Source: Parvibium lacunae (lineage in GTDB: Bacteria; Pseudomonadota; Gammaproteobacteria; Burkholderiales; Burkholderiaceae_D). From it: DNA of 64,000 nt. The notes beneath the pieces were generated by a model. It searched no databases and was not told the origin of the DNA. It worked only from the letters and a program-made list of their open reading frames with translations. The translations under genes and the position numbers were made by a program. The stretch is from assembly GCF_003335215.1 (NCBI RefSeq), contig NZ_QPGB01000003.1, positions 124,001-188,000 on the forward strand, read 5' to 3'. Positions 9,056-17,965 of the stretch are shown piece after piece (position 1 is the stretch's first letter; each line of letters begins with the position of its first letter).

Positions 9056-12016
9056 TTACTGACAAGCTTCGCACTCTTCGAACCCAGGGTCGCCAGGGCG
9101 TAGGGTGCAGACATTCCCGACAATCTCTGGCTCCGGCAGCGCATGGCTTGTAGCAACGCCCCCATCGCTGGGCACCGAGTTAAGCTGCCCAATTCGATTG
9201 CTGGTTGATTTCTCGGCATGGGTTGCGCCCATGGTTCGCAAGTAATACGTTGTCTTCAAGCCGCGTAACCAAGCCAATTTGTAGGTTTCATCAAGTTTTT
9301 TACCAGACGGTGCGCTGATATAAATATTGAGCGACTGAGCCTGATCAATCCATTTCTGGCGACGTGATGCTGCTTCTACCAACCAAGCAGGATCCATCTC
9401 AAAGGCCGTCGCATAGACGTCCCGCAAATCTTGGGGAATACGGTCAATCCGCGACAAGCTGCCATCAAAATACTTGAGATCAGCGATCATGACCTCATCC
9501 CACAGCCCCAACCGTTTCAAATCCCGAACCAAGTAGTCATTCACGACCGTAAATTCACCTGACAGGTTAGATTTGACATACAAATTCTGATAGGTGGGTT
9601 CAATACAGGCCGACACGTTAATGATGTTGGAAATAGTCGCGGTCGGGGCAATTGCCACGCAATTCGAATTACGCATCCCATACTGCTGAATGCGCGCCCG
9701 CAACGCCGCCCAATCCATGGTTTCACTCACGTCCACTTCTACATAGCCGCCCCGTTCTTGCGCGAGCAATTTGAGGGAGTCTTGCGGCAGAATGCCCCGA
9801 TCCCACAGTGAGCCTGGGTAGGAGCTATAACGACCACGCTCGGCGGCCAGTTCGGTTGAGGCCCAATAAGCGTAATAGCAAACGGCTTCGGTTGAGCGAT
9901 CAGCGAATTCAACGGCGGCCTGAGAAGCGTAGGGAATCCGCAGCATGTGCAAGCAGTCCTGGAAAGCCATAATGCCCATACCGACAGGACGATGCTTGAG
10001 GTTGGAATTGCGTGCCTTGCCGACAGAGTAGTAATTAATATCAATGACGTTATCCAGCATGCGCATGGCAGTGCGGACAGTGCGCTGCAATTTTTCATGA
10101 TTTAACTCATAGCTGCCAGCGGCATTGAGTGTCAAATGCGCAGCTAGGTTAACCGATCCTAGATTACAAACCGCAATTTCACTGTCGTTGGTGTTCAGCG
10201 TAATTTCCGTGCATAGGTTTGAACTGTGGACAACGCCAACATGTTGTTGTGGGGAACGAATATTGCAGGGGTCCTTGAACGTAATCCACGGGTGACCAGT
10301 TTCAAATAGCATGCCCAACATTTTTCGCCAGAGCGTGACGGCCTGGACTTTTTTGAATAACTTAAGCTCACCTTGTGCCGCTTTTTCTTCATAGCGCAAA
10401 TAAGCGCGCTCAAAAGCTTGGCCATAGAGATCATGTAAATCAGGCACATCTGCGGGTGAGAACAGGGTCCACTCACCATTCTCCATCACTCGCTTCATGA
10501 ACAAATCGGGAATCCAATTCGCGGTATTCATGTCGTGAGTACGGCGGCGATCATCGCCCGTGTTCTTGCGCAATTCCAGAAACTCTTCAATATCTAAGTG
10601 CCATGATTCCAGGTAAGTACAGACAGCCCCTTTACGCTTGCCGCCCTGATTCACGGCCACGGCGGTATCGTTCACCACCTTGAGGAAAGGAACAACCCCT
10701 TGTGATTTGCCATTGGTGCCTTTAATCCAGGAACCCATCGCACGAACCGGCGTCCAGTCATTCCCTAAGCCGCCCGCATACTTGGCCAGTAAGGCATTCT
10801 CTTTGATCGCCTCGTAGATCCCATCAAGGTCATCTGCCACCGTGGTGAGGTAGCAGGATGATAATTGTGGCCGCAGCGTACCGGAATTAAACAAGGTCGG
10901 GGTAGAACTCATGAAATCGAACGATGAAAGCAACTGGTAGAACTCAATCGCCCGGGTTTCACGATCAATCTCACTGATAGCCAAACCCATCGCTACGCGC
11001 ATAAAAAAGGCTTGGGGCAATTCAATCCGTTCACCTTCAACATGTAAGAAATAGCGGTCATAGAGGGTTTGTAAGCCAAGGTAACTGAACTGATTATCGC
11101 GTTCTGCCAACAAGGCATTGGCCAGTTTTTTCAAATCAAATTGCGCCAACTTTGGGTCTAGCAGTTGGGCCTCAATGCCGCGCTTGATAAACTTGGGGAA
11201 ATAGTCCGCATAGCGGGCTGCCATGTCAGCAGGTGCCACTTCCTCGCCCAGCACTTCGCGCCGAATCGTATGCTGCAAAATGCGGGCGGTAACCTGGCTG
11301 TAAGCAGGGTCTTTCTCAATCATGGCGCGTGCGGCCAAAATCGCAGACTTATAGACCTCATCCAAAGGAATGCCGTCGTACAAATTCTTCAAGGTTTCTT
11401 TGAAAATGGCCACAGGGTCAACATGCTCTTCGAGACCGGCGCAAGCAGCTTGCAATAAGGATTGAATGGCCAGTACATCCAGCGGCCTACTCACACCGCC
11501 ATCCACCACCTGCAGCGCCACCTCGGCTGACGCCGATTGTGCGGTTTGGGTTTCGCGCTGCTTTGCTCGCTCCTGGGCACGTTTCTCGCGATACAAAACG
11601 TAAGCCCGCGCAACATCATGCTCGCCAGAGCGCATTAACGATAACTCAACCTGATCCTGAACGTCTTCGATATGGAAGGTACCGCCCGCTGGTTGACGGC
11701 GAACCAAGGCATTGACCACCGCTTGGGTTAACCCTTCAACCAATTCACGCACACGCGCAGACGCAGCGCCTTGCCCGCCATTCACCGCCAAGAAAGCTTT
11801 GGTTAAAGCAATCGCAATTTTGCTAGGCTCAAAACCCACGACCGCGCCATTGCGCCGAATCAATTTATATTGGCTATAGGTCGTCGCCGTGGCCGCCATA
11901 GACAGCCCCTCAACGCTATGAGCCCCAGCTGCCACCCCACCAGTGAGACCACCTAGATTTGCCACGCCGCCTGGGGTGGCCCCTGTCGTCATATTGTTAT
12001 CGCTGAATTGTTGCAT
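9056..12016 (-). CDS. nrdA: Ribonucleotide reductase class Ia, alpha (catalytic) subunit
   Basis: Reduces ribonucleoside diphosphates to deoxyribonucleotides. The 986-residue product has a low-complexity Gly/Ala/Thr-rich N-terminus, an ATP-cone with YKLIRRNGAVVGFEPSKI near residues 48-65, SSCYLTT near 385 with the first redox Cys, NLCTEI near 600 with the radical Cys and Glu, and AVCNLGS near 614 with the second redox Cys. It ends CEACQ, the thioredoxin-reducible pair. The start at 12016 is chosen for the strong GGGGAGGA before it. The ATP cone implies dATP feedback inhibition, and the NrdR-like boxes upstream imply transcriptional control. Confidence 0.96.
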   Translation of the reverse strand: MQQFSDNNMTTGATPGGVANLGGLTGGVAAGAHSVEGLSMAATATTYSQYKLIRRNGAVVGFEPSKIAIALTKAFLAVNGGQGAASARVRELVEGLTQAVVNALVRRQPAGGTFHIEDVQDQVELSLMRSGEHDVARAYVLYREKRAQERAKQRETQTAQSASAEVALQVVDGGVSRPLDVLAIQSLLQAACAGLEEHVDPVAIFKETLKNLYDGIPLDEVYKSAILAARAMIEKDPAYSQVTARILQHTIRREVLGEEVAPADMAARYADYFPKFIKRGIEAQLLDPKLAQFDLKKLANALLAERDNQFSYLGLQTLYDRYFLHVEGERIELPQAFFMRVAMGLAISEIDRETRAIEFYQLLSSFDFMSSTPTLFNSGTLRPQLSSCYLTTVADDLDGIYEAIKENALLAKYAGGLGNDWTPVRAMGSWIKGTNGKSQGVVPFLKVVNDTAVAVNQGGKRKGAVCTYLESWHLDIEEFLELRKNTGDDRRRTHDMNTANWIPDLFMKRVMENGEWTLFSPADVPDLHDLYGQAFERAYLRYEEKAAQGELKLFKKVQAVTLWRKMLGMLFETGHPWITFKDPCNIRSPQQHVGVVHSSNLCTEITLNTNDSEIAVCNLGSVNLAAHLTLNAAGSYELNHEKLQRTVRTAMRMLDNVIDINYYSVGKARNSNLKHRPVGMGIMAFQDCLHMLRIPYASQAAVEFADRSTEAVCYYAYWASTELAAERGRYSSYPGSLWDRGILPQDSLKLLAQERGGYVEVDVSETMDWAALRARIQQYGMRNSNCVAIAPTATISNIINVSACIEPTYQNLYVKSNLSGEFTVVNDYLVRDLKRLGLWDEVMIADLKYFDGSLSRIDRIPQDLRDVYATAFEMDPAWLVEAASRRQKWIDQAQSLNIYISAPSGKKLDETYKLAWLRGLKTTYYLRTMGATHAEKSTSNRIGQLNSVPSDGGVATSHALPEPEIVGNVCTLRPGDPGFEECEACQ

Positions 12017-12614
12017 ACATCCTCCCCGCAAAAAACGAATCTCACTCACAATGTCCGCTCGCTGCTCTCAAGCACAAGGGTCATCATCAACACATGGTTC
12101 AGTAAAGCCTGTTTAGGGATCACTCTCGTCATGCCACTCACGCATTAACATGGAACTCAATGCTGAGTTTTCTACTATTCTCCATCATACCGCGCTGGCA
12201 GGACCCAATGCAGTAAACACTAGATATTGTGGTCAAGTAGTTGAATAGGGCCTAATTCTAGTGGTTAGCGCCGGTCTCGACAATCAGAATTTCATAATTT
12301 TTTTGCTGCAGTGCGTGTTCAATAAGCAACCTATTTTTGTAGACAAAGAAAAGTTGATATATGGCGCAAATCACCTGCTGACAGAGAGAAGGCATTCGGC
12401 AGGTGATTCTGTTTTGTCAGCCTGATAAACCAAGATTTTTCCGATCTATGCCCCAGCTTATCAAGGCTGAAGGAAGAAAGTGGCTGTCAATCCCTTACAT
12501 CTCAACGCCGAGACCAATGCAATCACTGGCTGTCAGGATCAGCAAGGCGCTGAGGATCGGAAACTGACAATCTCACCCTGATAAAAATTCAATCAAGGGA
12601 ACGCGCTCGCTGTC
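12017..12614. other. Long non-coding region upstream of nrdA
   Basis: No gene is apparent in these 598 bases. It should hold the nrdA promoter; the two NrdR-type boxes lie 200-250 bases before nrdA. Further on there is a 10-bp inverted repeat (AATCACCTGC 12369-12378 with GCAGGTGATT 12399-12408, 20-base loop), about 210 bases beyond the ampD stop. It has no adjoining T run on the ampD-sense strand. Confidence 0.55.
12217..12264 (-). promoter_or_regulatory. Tandem NrdR-box candidates upstream of nrdA
   Basis: Box 1 (12217-12232) reads acactagatattgtgg on the plus strand and ccacaatatctagtgt on the coding strand, close to the palindromic NrdR consensus. Box 2 (12249-12264) reads ggcctaattctagtgg and keeps one good half-site. 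Their starts are 32 bases apart, three helical turns, the usual spacing for paired NrdR boxes. No nrdR gene is in the window. Confidence 0.55.
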
Positions 12615-13241
12615 TTATTGAGATGAAGACGAATGGGGAAGTTGAACGTGATGAGGGGCAGTAAAGTCGCATGCCTGCAACACTCGATCCCACTCGAAAT
12701 AAACGCCGGGATCGGTCTTACGACCGGGCGCAATATCTGCATGACCCGCAATCCATTGCAAGCTTGGGTAACGCTGTTGCAGTAAGCGCAGCAAATGGAT
12801 GAGCTGAATATATTGGGCATCGGTGAAAGGATCGTTATCACTCCCTTCCAGCTCAATCCCAAGAGAAAAATCATTACAGCGGGTGCGGCCCAGAAATTCA
12901 GACACACCCGCATGCCAGGCGCGTTGCTCCGTCGAAACATATTGGGCTAACTGGCCATGACGACGGATGACGAAATGCGCAGAAACGCGCAACCCAGCAA
13001 TCTCGGCGTAATAGGGATGGGCAGTGGGATCCAACTGATTCATAAATAAGGCACCAATCCCAGGCCCCCCATATTCATTCGGCGGCAGAGAGATATGGTG
13101 AATCACCACCAGCTCTGGCAACATGCCAACTGGCCGTGCATCATGGTTCGGTGAATGATGGCGCTCAACGCCAAACAACCAGCCCGGTGAAGTCGGATCC
13201 CAATCGATAGCAGAACCAGTAAACGTAGTCGCAGTATTCAT
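12615..13241 (-). CDS. ampD: 1,6-anhydro-N-acetylmuramyl-L-alanine amidase AmpD
   Basis: Cytoplasmic zinc amidase that cleaves the peptide from anhydro-muropeptides during cell-wall recycling. The 208-residue product has the amidase-2 fold pattern: VVIHHISLPP with the first zinc His, SAHFVIRRHGQLAQYV, and GHADIAPGRKTDPG with the second His and the Asp ligand. FSLGIELEG supplies the conserved Glu. There is no signal peptide, which fits AmpD rather than the periplasmic AmiD. It lies 48 bases after pilR on the same strand. Loss of AmpD raises AmpC beta-lactamase in species that have it; no ampC or ampR is seen here. Confidence 0.93.
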   Translation of the reverse strand: MNTATTFTGSAIDWDPTSPGWLFGVERHHSPNHDARPVGMLPELVVIHHISLPPNEYGGPGIGALFMNQLDPTAHPYYAEIAGLRVSAHFVIRRHGQLAQYVSTEQRAWHAGVSEFLGRTRCNDFSLGIELEGSDNDPFTDAQYIQLIHLLRLLQQRYPSLQWIAGHADIAPGRKTDPGVYFEWDRVLQACDFTAPHHVQLPHSSSSQ

Positions 13242-13289
13242 GATTAGCGGGCCTTGAAAAATTTGGCTTGAACCGGTGTGCTCTCGCGA

Positions 13290-14840
13290 CTAAATTCCCA
13301 GTCGCTGCAGTCGATACCGCATCTGGCGAAAACTGATCCCCAATAATTTGGCGGCCGCCGTACGGTTGTCTGCCGTCAGCCGTAAAGCCTCTAATAAAAT
13401 TTCCCGCTCAACCGTATCCAGATATTGATTGAGATCGGTGGGCAGCGGTGAGGGCAGCGCTAACGCCAGAGGAGCCGCCGTAGCTACCGCTGCAGATGAA
13501 TAGTCTGTAGCAAGCGCGTCTCCCCCCCCAATGACAGAACCGGGCGCTGCAGGTGTTGCCTCTAAAGGCATGGGGATGGGGGCCAGACCCAAGGCCGCCA
13601 GATCAATCTCAGTCTGCGTTTGACCATCAAACCCCGAGAAGGCCAACGCACGTTCCAGCATGTTTTCAAGTTCACGCACATTGCCGGGAAACGCATAGCG
13701 CTGTAAACCCATAATCGCCTGCGCCTTTAAGACAGGTAGCAAACTCTGAGGGCCATAATTACGCTGTACGATACGAACCAAGAGTTGCTCGGCAAGGTCA
13801 GGCAAGTCTTCAATCCGTTCGCGCAAGGCCGGCATACGTAAAGTAATCACCTGCAAGCGATAATACAGATCTTGGCGGAAATGGCCTTGAGTAACGCAAG
13901 CACTGAGATCCTTGTGCGTGGCGCTGATAATCCGCACATCCACACTTTCTTCTTGAGTCGCCCCAATCTTGCGAACTTTACGCTCTTGAATAGCGCGCAG
14001 TAACTTGACTTGCATGGCCAAAGGTAAATCGGCCACTTCGTCCAGAAACAGAGTACCGCCATGCGCGGCTTGGAAAAAGCCATCACGGTCGGTATCGGCA
14101 CCCGTAAAAGCGCCTTTACGATAGCCGAAGAACTCAGCCTCCATCAAATTCTCTGGAATCGCGCCACAGTTCACGGCAACAAAAGCGCCCTCCCCGCGCA
14201 CACTGGTTTGATGAATTAAGCGTGCCGCCAGCTCCTTACCTGAACCGGATTCACCTTGAATCGCGACCGGGGCAACGCTGCGTGCGAGTTTGAGAATGGT
14301 TTGGCGAACCTCTTGAATCGAAGGGGAGATGCCCGTTAATCCCGGTAAGACAGGGGCTACCGCGCTGTCCTGAGTGACTGGCCCACGCTTGGTGGTTGGC
14401 ACGCCAAGTCGCGGTAATTTCAGGGCATTCTTGACCAGTTCACGCAAGGCGTCTAATTCAAGTGGCTTAGACAAATAATCAAACGCCCCGGCTTTCAATG
14501 CCGCTACGGCATTTTCTGCACTGCCAAAGGCCGTGATAACCGCAACCGGAATGGGGGGATGGCGCTGACTGAGGGTATCGACCAAGCTCAGACCCAGGCC
14601 ATCTGGAAGACGCATATCGGTTAAACACAAATCGAAATTTTCCTGGTCAGCAAGCTTGAGTGCCGCAGCAATAGAGTCCGCCAACTCAACCTGCAGACCC
14701 ATTTTCAGCAAGGTTAACTCTAATAACTCGCGCAAATCAGGCTCGTCATCGACCACTAAAATTCGGGGGGCGTTTGCGGTGGCGCGTTGATTCAAGGTAA
14801 TTCTCTTTCGGTTACGGTCTTTCTCTGCTGTTTTCAGCAA
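13290..14840 (-). CDS. pilR: Sigma-54-dependent response regulator PilR
   Basis: Activates pilin transcription when phosphorylated by PilS. Domains in order: receiver (ILVVDDEPD, phospho-acceptor Asp in LTDMRLPDG near residue 75), AAA+ ATPase with Walker A GESGSGKE near 198, the sigma-54 contact loop GAFTGA near 240, Walker B GGTLFLDEV, an Ala/Pro-rich linker, and a Fis-type HTH ending the protein. The start is uncertain: TTG at 14840 leaves 9 bases after pilS, while TTG at 14795 has GAAAGAGA before it and still includes the whole receiver. The target pilA, with a sigma-54-type promoter, lies in the same window at 23.9 kb. Confidence 0.92.
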   Translation of the reverse strand: MLKTAEKDRNRKRITLNQRATANAPRILVVDDEPDLRELLELTLLKMGLQVELADSIAAALKLADQENFDLCLTDMRLPDGLGLSLVDTLSQRHPPIPVAVITAFGSAENAVAALKAGAFDYLSKPLELDALRELVKNALKLPRLGVPTTKRGPVTQDSAVAPVLPGLTGISPSIQEVRQTILKLARSVAPVAIQGESGSGKELAARLIHQTSVRGEGAFVAVNCGAIPENLMEAEFFGYRKGAFTGADTDRDGFFQAAHGGTLFLDEVADLPLAMQVKLLRAIQERKVRKIGATQEESVDVRIISATHKDLSACVTQGHFRQDLYYRLQVITLRMPALRERIEDLPDLAEQLLVRIVQRNYGPQSLLPVLKAQAIMGLQRYAFPGNVRELENMLERALAFSGFDGQTQTEIDLAALGLAPIPMPLEATPAAPGSVIGGGDALATDYSSAAVATAAPLALALPSPLPTDLNQYLDTVEREILLEALRLTADNRTAAAKLLGISFRQMRYRLQRLGI

Positions 14841-14849
14841 TTCAAAAGA

Positions 14850-16604
14850 TTATGCCATGCTTGTTTGTACGCGCACGGCAAAAGCAACCCGGGCCTGGGA
14901 ATGCCAGGGCGTATCAGGTAAATAACTTAAGGTTGCGAGATTCGCCTCACACAGTTCGCGCGACAGAAACAGTCCCAAGCCCGTACCATGTAAATCGGTC
15001 GTGAAGAAAGGTTCAAACAAGTGTTGCTGTTGTTCTGCCGTTAAGGGGGGGCCATCATTTGAAACAACGATCAATAGCTCTTGCCAGGAAGTCGTTAACG
15101 CTGGTGAATCCATTGAATTGGCTGGGCCCGCATAGAGCACAATACTGCCGACCTCAGTTGAAGCGTAGCGGACTGCATTGTTAAGCAAATTAAATAAAAC
15201 CCGTCGCAAGTGCCCGCTATCGAACCTTATTTTTAATACTGGTGGTACCAAAATCTCCAAGCGACAACGTTGAGCGAGCGGTGTTTTCCCCGCAGATGCC
15301 GCATCCGGTTTGCCGTATTGCAGTGCCATTTGTTCAAGAAACTCTTCATACAGCTCATGTAGCGTTACCGCTAAGGTAAGCGTCTGCTGCTGGGTCGGTT
15401 CGCGGCGACTGATGCTTAACACATCTTCGATGATCCGGTTAATGCGCACCGAGTTCAACTCAACAATCCGGGTTAAACGTCGTTGCGTTTCGCTCTGGCT
15501 GTCTTCCGCGAGTAAGGCGCTGGCATGTCGTATCGCTGAAAGAGGGTTACGAATTTCATGGGCAATGCTGGCCGACAAGCGCCCCAATGAGGCGAGCTTT
15601 AATTGCTGCGCCCGCGTTTCGATCTCTGAGAGGTCCTGCAAAATCAGCACCAAGCTGGCTGTCTCGGCGGGTGGCAATACTTTACGTAGCGTGCGATCAA
15701 TTGGCACTGGGTGAATCCGTAGCTGGACACGCTGTGCATAACTGACCTCATCGGCAAAATCAATAATCGCATCGGCACGAAAGGTACTAGGCGCATCCAA
15801 CCTAGCGCCCCCGGCGCTATGCTGCAAATGGGATTGACACGTCGCCCAAAGGGTCTGCCAGCGCGATAAACTGCCGAGAGCGTTAACGGTTGGGGCTAAG
15901 AGAATTTGTAAGGCGGCAGGGTTGGCTGTTTGAATGGTGCCCTGCGCACTTACCACTACCACGCCATCTTGCATTTCAGCAACCATCAATTGATTCACCG
16001 CCAATTGATTCTGAATACTAGCTTCACGCTCCCGGACCAAGGTTTCTTGATCAATCAGACGAGCTGCGACGCGATTGACAAACCATGCCGTCACAAAAAA
16101 GAGAATGCCGTTTAAGCCTGCCAGGGAATACAGTGGGTCACTGTAAAGCCCACTAAAAATGCGCAGCCATGCATCCAGCAAGACGCCCAAAGAACAAATT
16201 GCCGCAACCGTAAAAGCCAGTAAGAGCGGACTCAAGGCAGCCGTGCCAGCAACCGGCAATAAAAACAATAATCCCAGGCCACTGCGTAAACCCTCGGTGC
16301 TGGCCACTAGCCACCCCAGTACGACCAGATCCAAAGCAACTTGACCCACCAAAAGGCTATAAAAGCGGCGACGTAGCTTGAAAGCGAGCGGAATAAGTAA
16401 GGCGGCAAATAAAACATATCCCAGCAAAACACCTAATAGCCATTCACGACTGACAGCATCATAGGTTTTGCTGTCCGTCGATACAAAAGAAAGCAGCAAG
16501 CCTAAAGCAACCGCCAAACGGGTGCCCGTGAAAAAGCGCAATGCCGTCCAAACTGTTTGCGAGGGCTGATCGAGATTTAAATTTGCAACACGAAAGAAGG
16601 GCAT
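14850..16604 (-). CDS. pilS: Membrane sensor histidine kinase PilS
   Basis: Sensor partner of PilR. The 584-residue product has several N-terminal membrane helices (about residues 25-185), a PAS-like region around 205-330, the H-box SIAHEIRNPLSAIRHASALL near residue 350, an N box (LFNLLNNAVRYAS) and the G2 box GTGLGLFLSREL. The polytopic sensor without a periplasmic domain and the adjacent NtrC-type regulator identify it as PilS rather than NtrB. The ATG chosen has no clear ribosome site, so the first residues are tentative. Confidence 0.92.
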   Translation of the reverse strand: MPFFRVANLNLDQPSQTVWTALRFFTGTRLAVALGLLLSFVSTDSKTYDAVSREWLLGVLLGYVLFAALLIPLAFKLRRRFYSLLVGQVALDLVVLGWLVASTEGLRSGLGLLFLLPVAGTAALSPLLLAFTVAAICSLGVLLDAWLRIFSGLYSDPLYSLAGLNGILFFVTAWFVNRVAARLIDQETLVREREASIQNQLAVNQLMVAEMQDGVVVVSAQGTIQTANPAALQILLAPTVNALGSLSRWQTLWATCQSHLQHSAGGARLDAPSTFRADAIIDFADEVSYAQRVQLRIHPVPIDRTLRKVLPPAETASLVLILQDLSEIETRAQQLKLASLGRLSASIAHEIRNPLSAIRHASALLAEDSQSETQRRLTRIVELNSVRINRIIEDVLSISRREPTQQQTLTLAVTLHELYEEFLEQMALQYGKPDAASAGKTPLAQRCRLEILVPPVLKIRFDSGHLRRVLFNLLNNAVRYASTEVGSIVLYAGPANSMDSPALTTSWQELLIVVSNDGPPLTAEQQQHLFEPFFTTDLHGTGLGLFLSRELCEANLATLSYLPDTPWHSQARVAFAVRVQTSMA

Positions 16605-16622
16605 ACAGTCTTACATGCAGTC

Positions 16623-16919
16623 TTAAGAAGAAGAGCGGTCTTGGGTGGTTGCGGCTCGCCAATGCGCGGTCGAACAAAAAACCGGCGGGCCAGCCGTGGT
16701 CATCACATGGCCATATACCGCCTCTGATTGTGGAAAATGAACCCCGCAATAAGCACAAACCAACATCGGCTCAGCCGCTTCCATCGCATCGGCTCCAGCA
16801 GCAGGCGGGGCAGCTCTTTTCGGCTTCGCCTCAGGAACCTGACGCGCCTTGCCCTGCAAGCGAAACAGCAGTAACACCACGATAACGAGCAAAGCCCATA
16901 AAATCCATTTTCCCAACAT
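16623..16919 (-). CDS. PP0621-type membrane-anchored zinc-ribbon-like protein
   Basis: Small protein of unknown function commonly found just upstream of pilS in betaproteobacteria and pseudomonads. The 98-residue product has one N-terminal hydrophobic helix (WILWALLVIVVLLLF), an Ala/Pro-rich linker, and a Cys/His cluster: CAYCGVHFP, then YGHV, FCS and AHW, which could bind zinc. GGAAAAA precedes the ATG. It probably belongs to the same transcript as pilS and pilR, starting 18 bases before pilS. The name comes from the genomic family label, not from a known role. Confidence 0.8.
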   Translation of the reverse strand: MLGKWILWALLVIVVLLLFRLQGKARQVPEAKPKRAAPPAAGADAMEAAEPMLVCAYCGVHFPQSEAVYGHVMTTAGPPVFCSTAHWRAATTQDRSSS

Positions 16920-16979
16920 ATTTTTTCCAACGATCGTTTACTAAGCCACGATGAAACTCACCGCGCAGGTCTTGGGGCA

Positions 16980-17843
16980 TCAGAACCGCTGTAGCAGCAC
17001 TTCCAGCACAAAGCGACTTCCCACGTAAGCCAACAGCAATAAGCCGAAGCCTGCCAGCGTGTAATACAACGCGCGTCGCCCCCGCCAGCCAAACCCATAA
17101 TGCCCGAGCAATAGGCCCGCAAAGTTAAGCCAAGCCAATACTGAAAAGAGCGTTTTGTGATCAAACTTCAAAGGCCGCCCAAATAATTGTTCAGCAAAAA
17201 ACATCCCACTTCCCAAGGTCAAGCTGAGCAAAATCAGCCCCGCCAGCAACAGGCGAAATAAAATTCGTTCTAGCGCCATCAGCGGCGGCATTGAGAGCGC
17301 CACACGCTGCAGGAAGGAGCCTGCCGACGACCGGGGTTGTTGAACATGATGCAAGGTATGCATTAACAACAGCATGAACACCGCGTGCATGGCAGCAATC
17401 GTGAACAAGCCGTAGGCACCCAGGGCAATCACAATATGCCCTTTTAACCAGATACTCAGAGCCCCCAGCATGTGCTGATTCAACGGCGCGGCAAAGAAGC
17501 AGGGCAAGCCTGCTGTCAAGACACTCAGCGGATGGAGCAACAAGCCCATACTCTGCACTGGGAAACGGCTGCTTTCTAGCCAATAAAACACACTCCCCAG
17601 CCAAAACGTCGCAGCCAATGCGGTCGAAAAACCAAAACGAAAGCCCTGCTCTGTAAAAATTTGCTCGTGCAAGAGATACGCCTGTAGTATCAGGCAAACG
17701 AACAAAATAGCGCGCATCACCCGCAAGCGCTGGGCTGGGTTCAGCGCCATCGCTTGTGGTGCCAGTTGTAGGTGTCGCCAAGTTGCTAAAGTTAAGCCGG
17801 CATAACCTAAGGCCACCAAGCCATAAAGTAAAATAGGCTGCAT
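16980..17843 (-). CDS. CcsA/YpjD-like cytochrome c assembly family membrane protein
   Basis: Inner-membrane protein with about eight hydrophobic helices over 287 residues. Conserved features are WLKGHIVIALGAYGLF, and HKTLFSVLAWLNFAGLLLG with a histidine in each, as in the CcsA/HemX group. In gamma- and betaproteobacteria the relative YpjD is usually divergent from ffh, as here. The real job is not settled; a haem or cytochrome c role is only inferred from the family. The start at 17843 is chosen because AAGGGTGAG lies just upstream and the product then opens with a membrane helix; a start 63 bases upstream would add a hydrophilic leader. Confidence 0.82.
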   Translation of the reverse strand: MQPILLYGLVALGYAGLTLATWRHLQLAPQAMALNPAQRLRVMRAILFVCLILQAYLLHEQIFTEQGFRFGFSTALAATFWLGSVFYWLESSRFPVQSMGLLLHPLSVLTAGLPCFFAAPLNQHMLGALSIWLKGHIVIALGAYGLFTIAAMHAVFMLLLMHTLHHVQQPRSSAGSFLQRVALSMPPLMALERILFRLLLAGLILLSLTLGSGMFFAEQLFGRPLKFDHKTLFSVLAWLNFAGLLLGHYGFGWRGRRALYYTLAGFGLLLLAYVGSRFVLEVLLQRF

Positions 17844-17965
17844 TTGTTTCTCACCCTTAATGTCGTCCTGTGATTGTCCTGATCGCATCTTTCGTGGTTG
17901 ATCCACCAGACACAGAGCGACGCTCTATCGACTCTTTACTGCCCCAGTTGGGCTAGCAGGTCATT

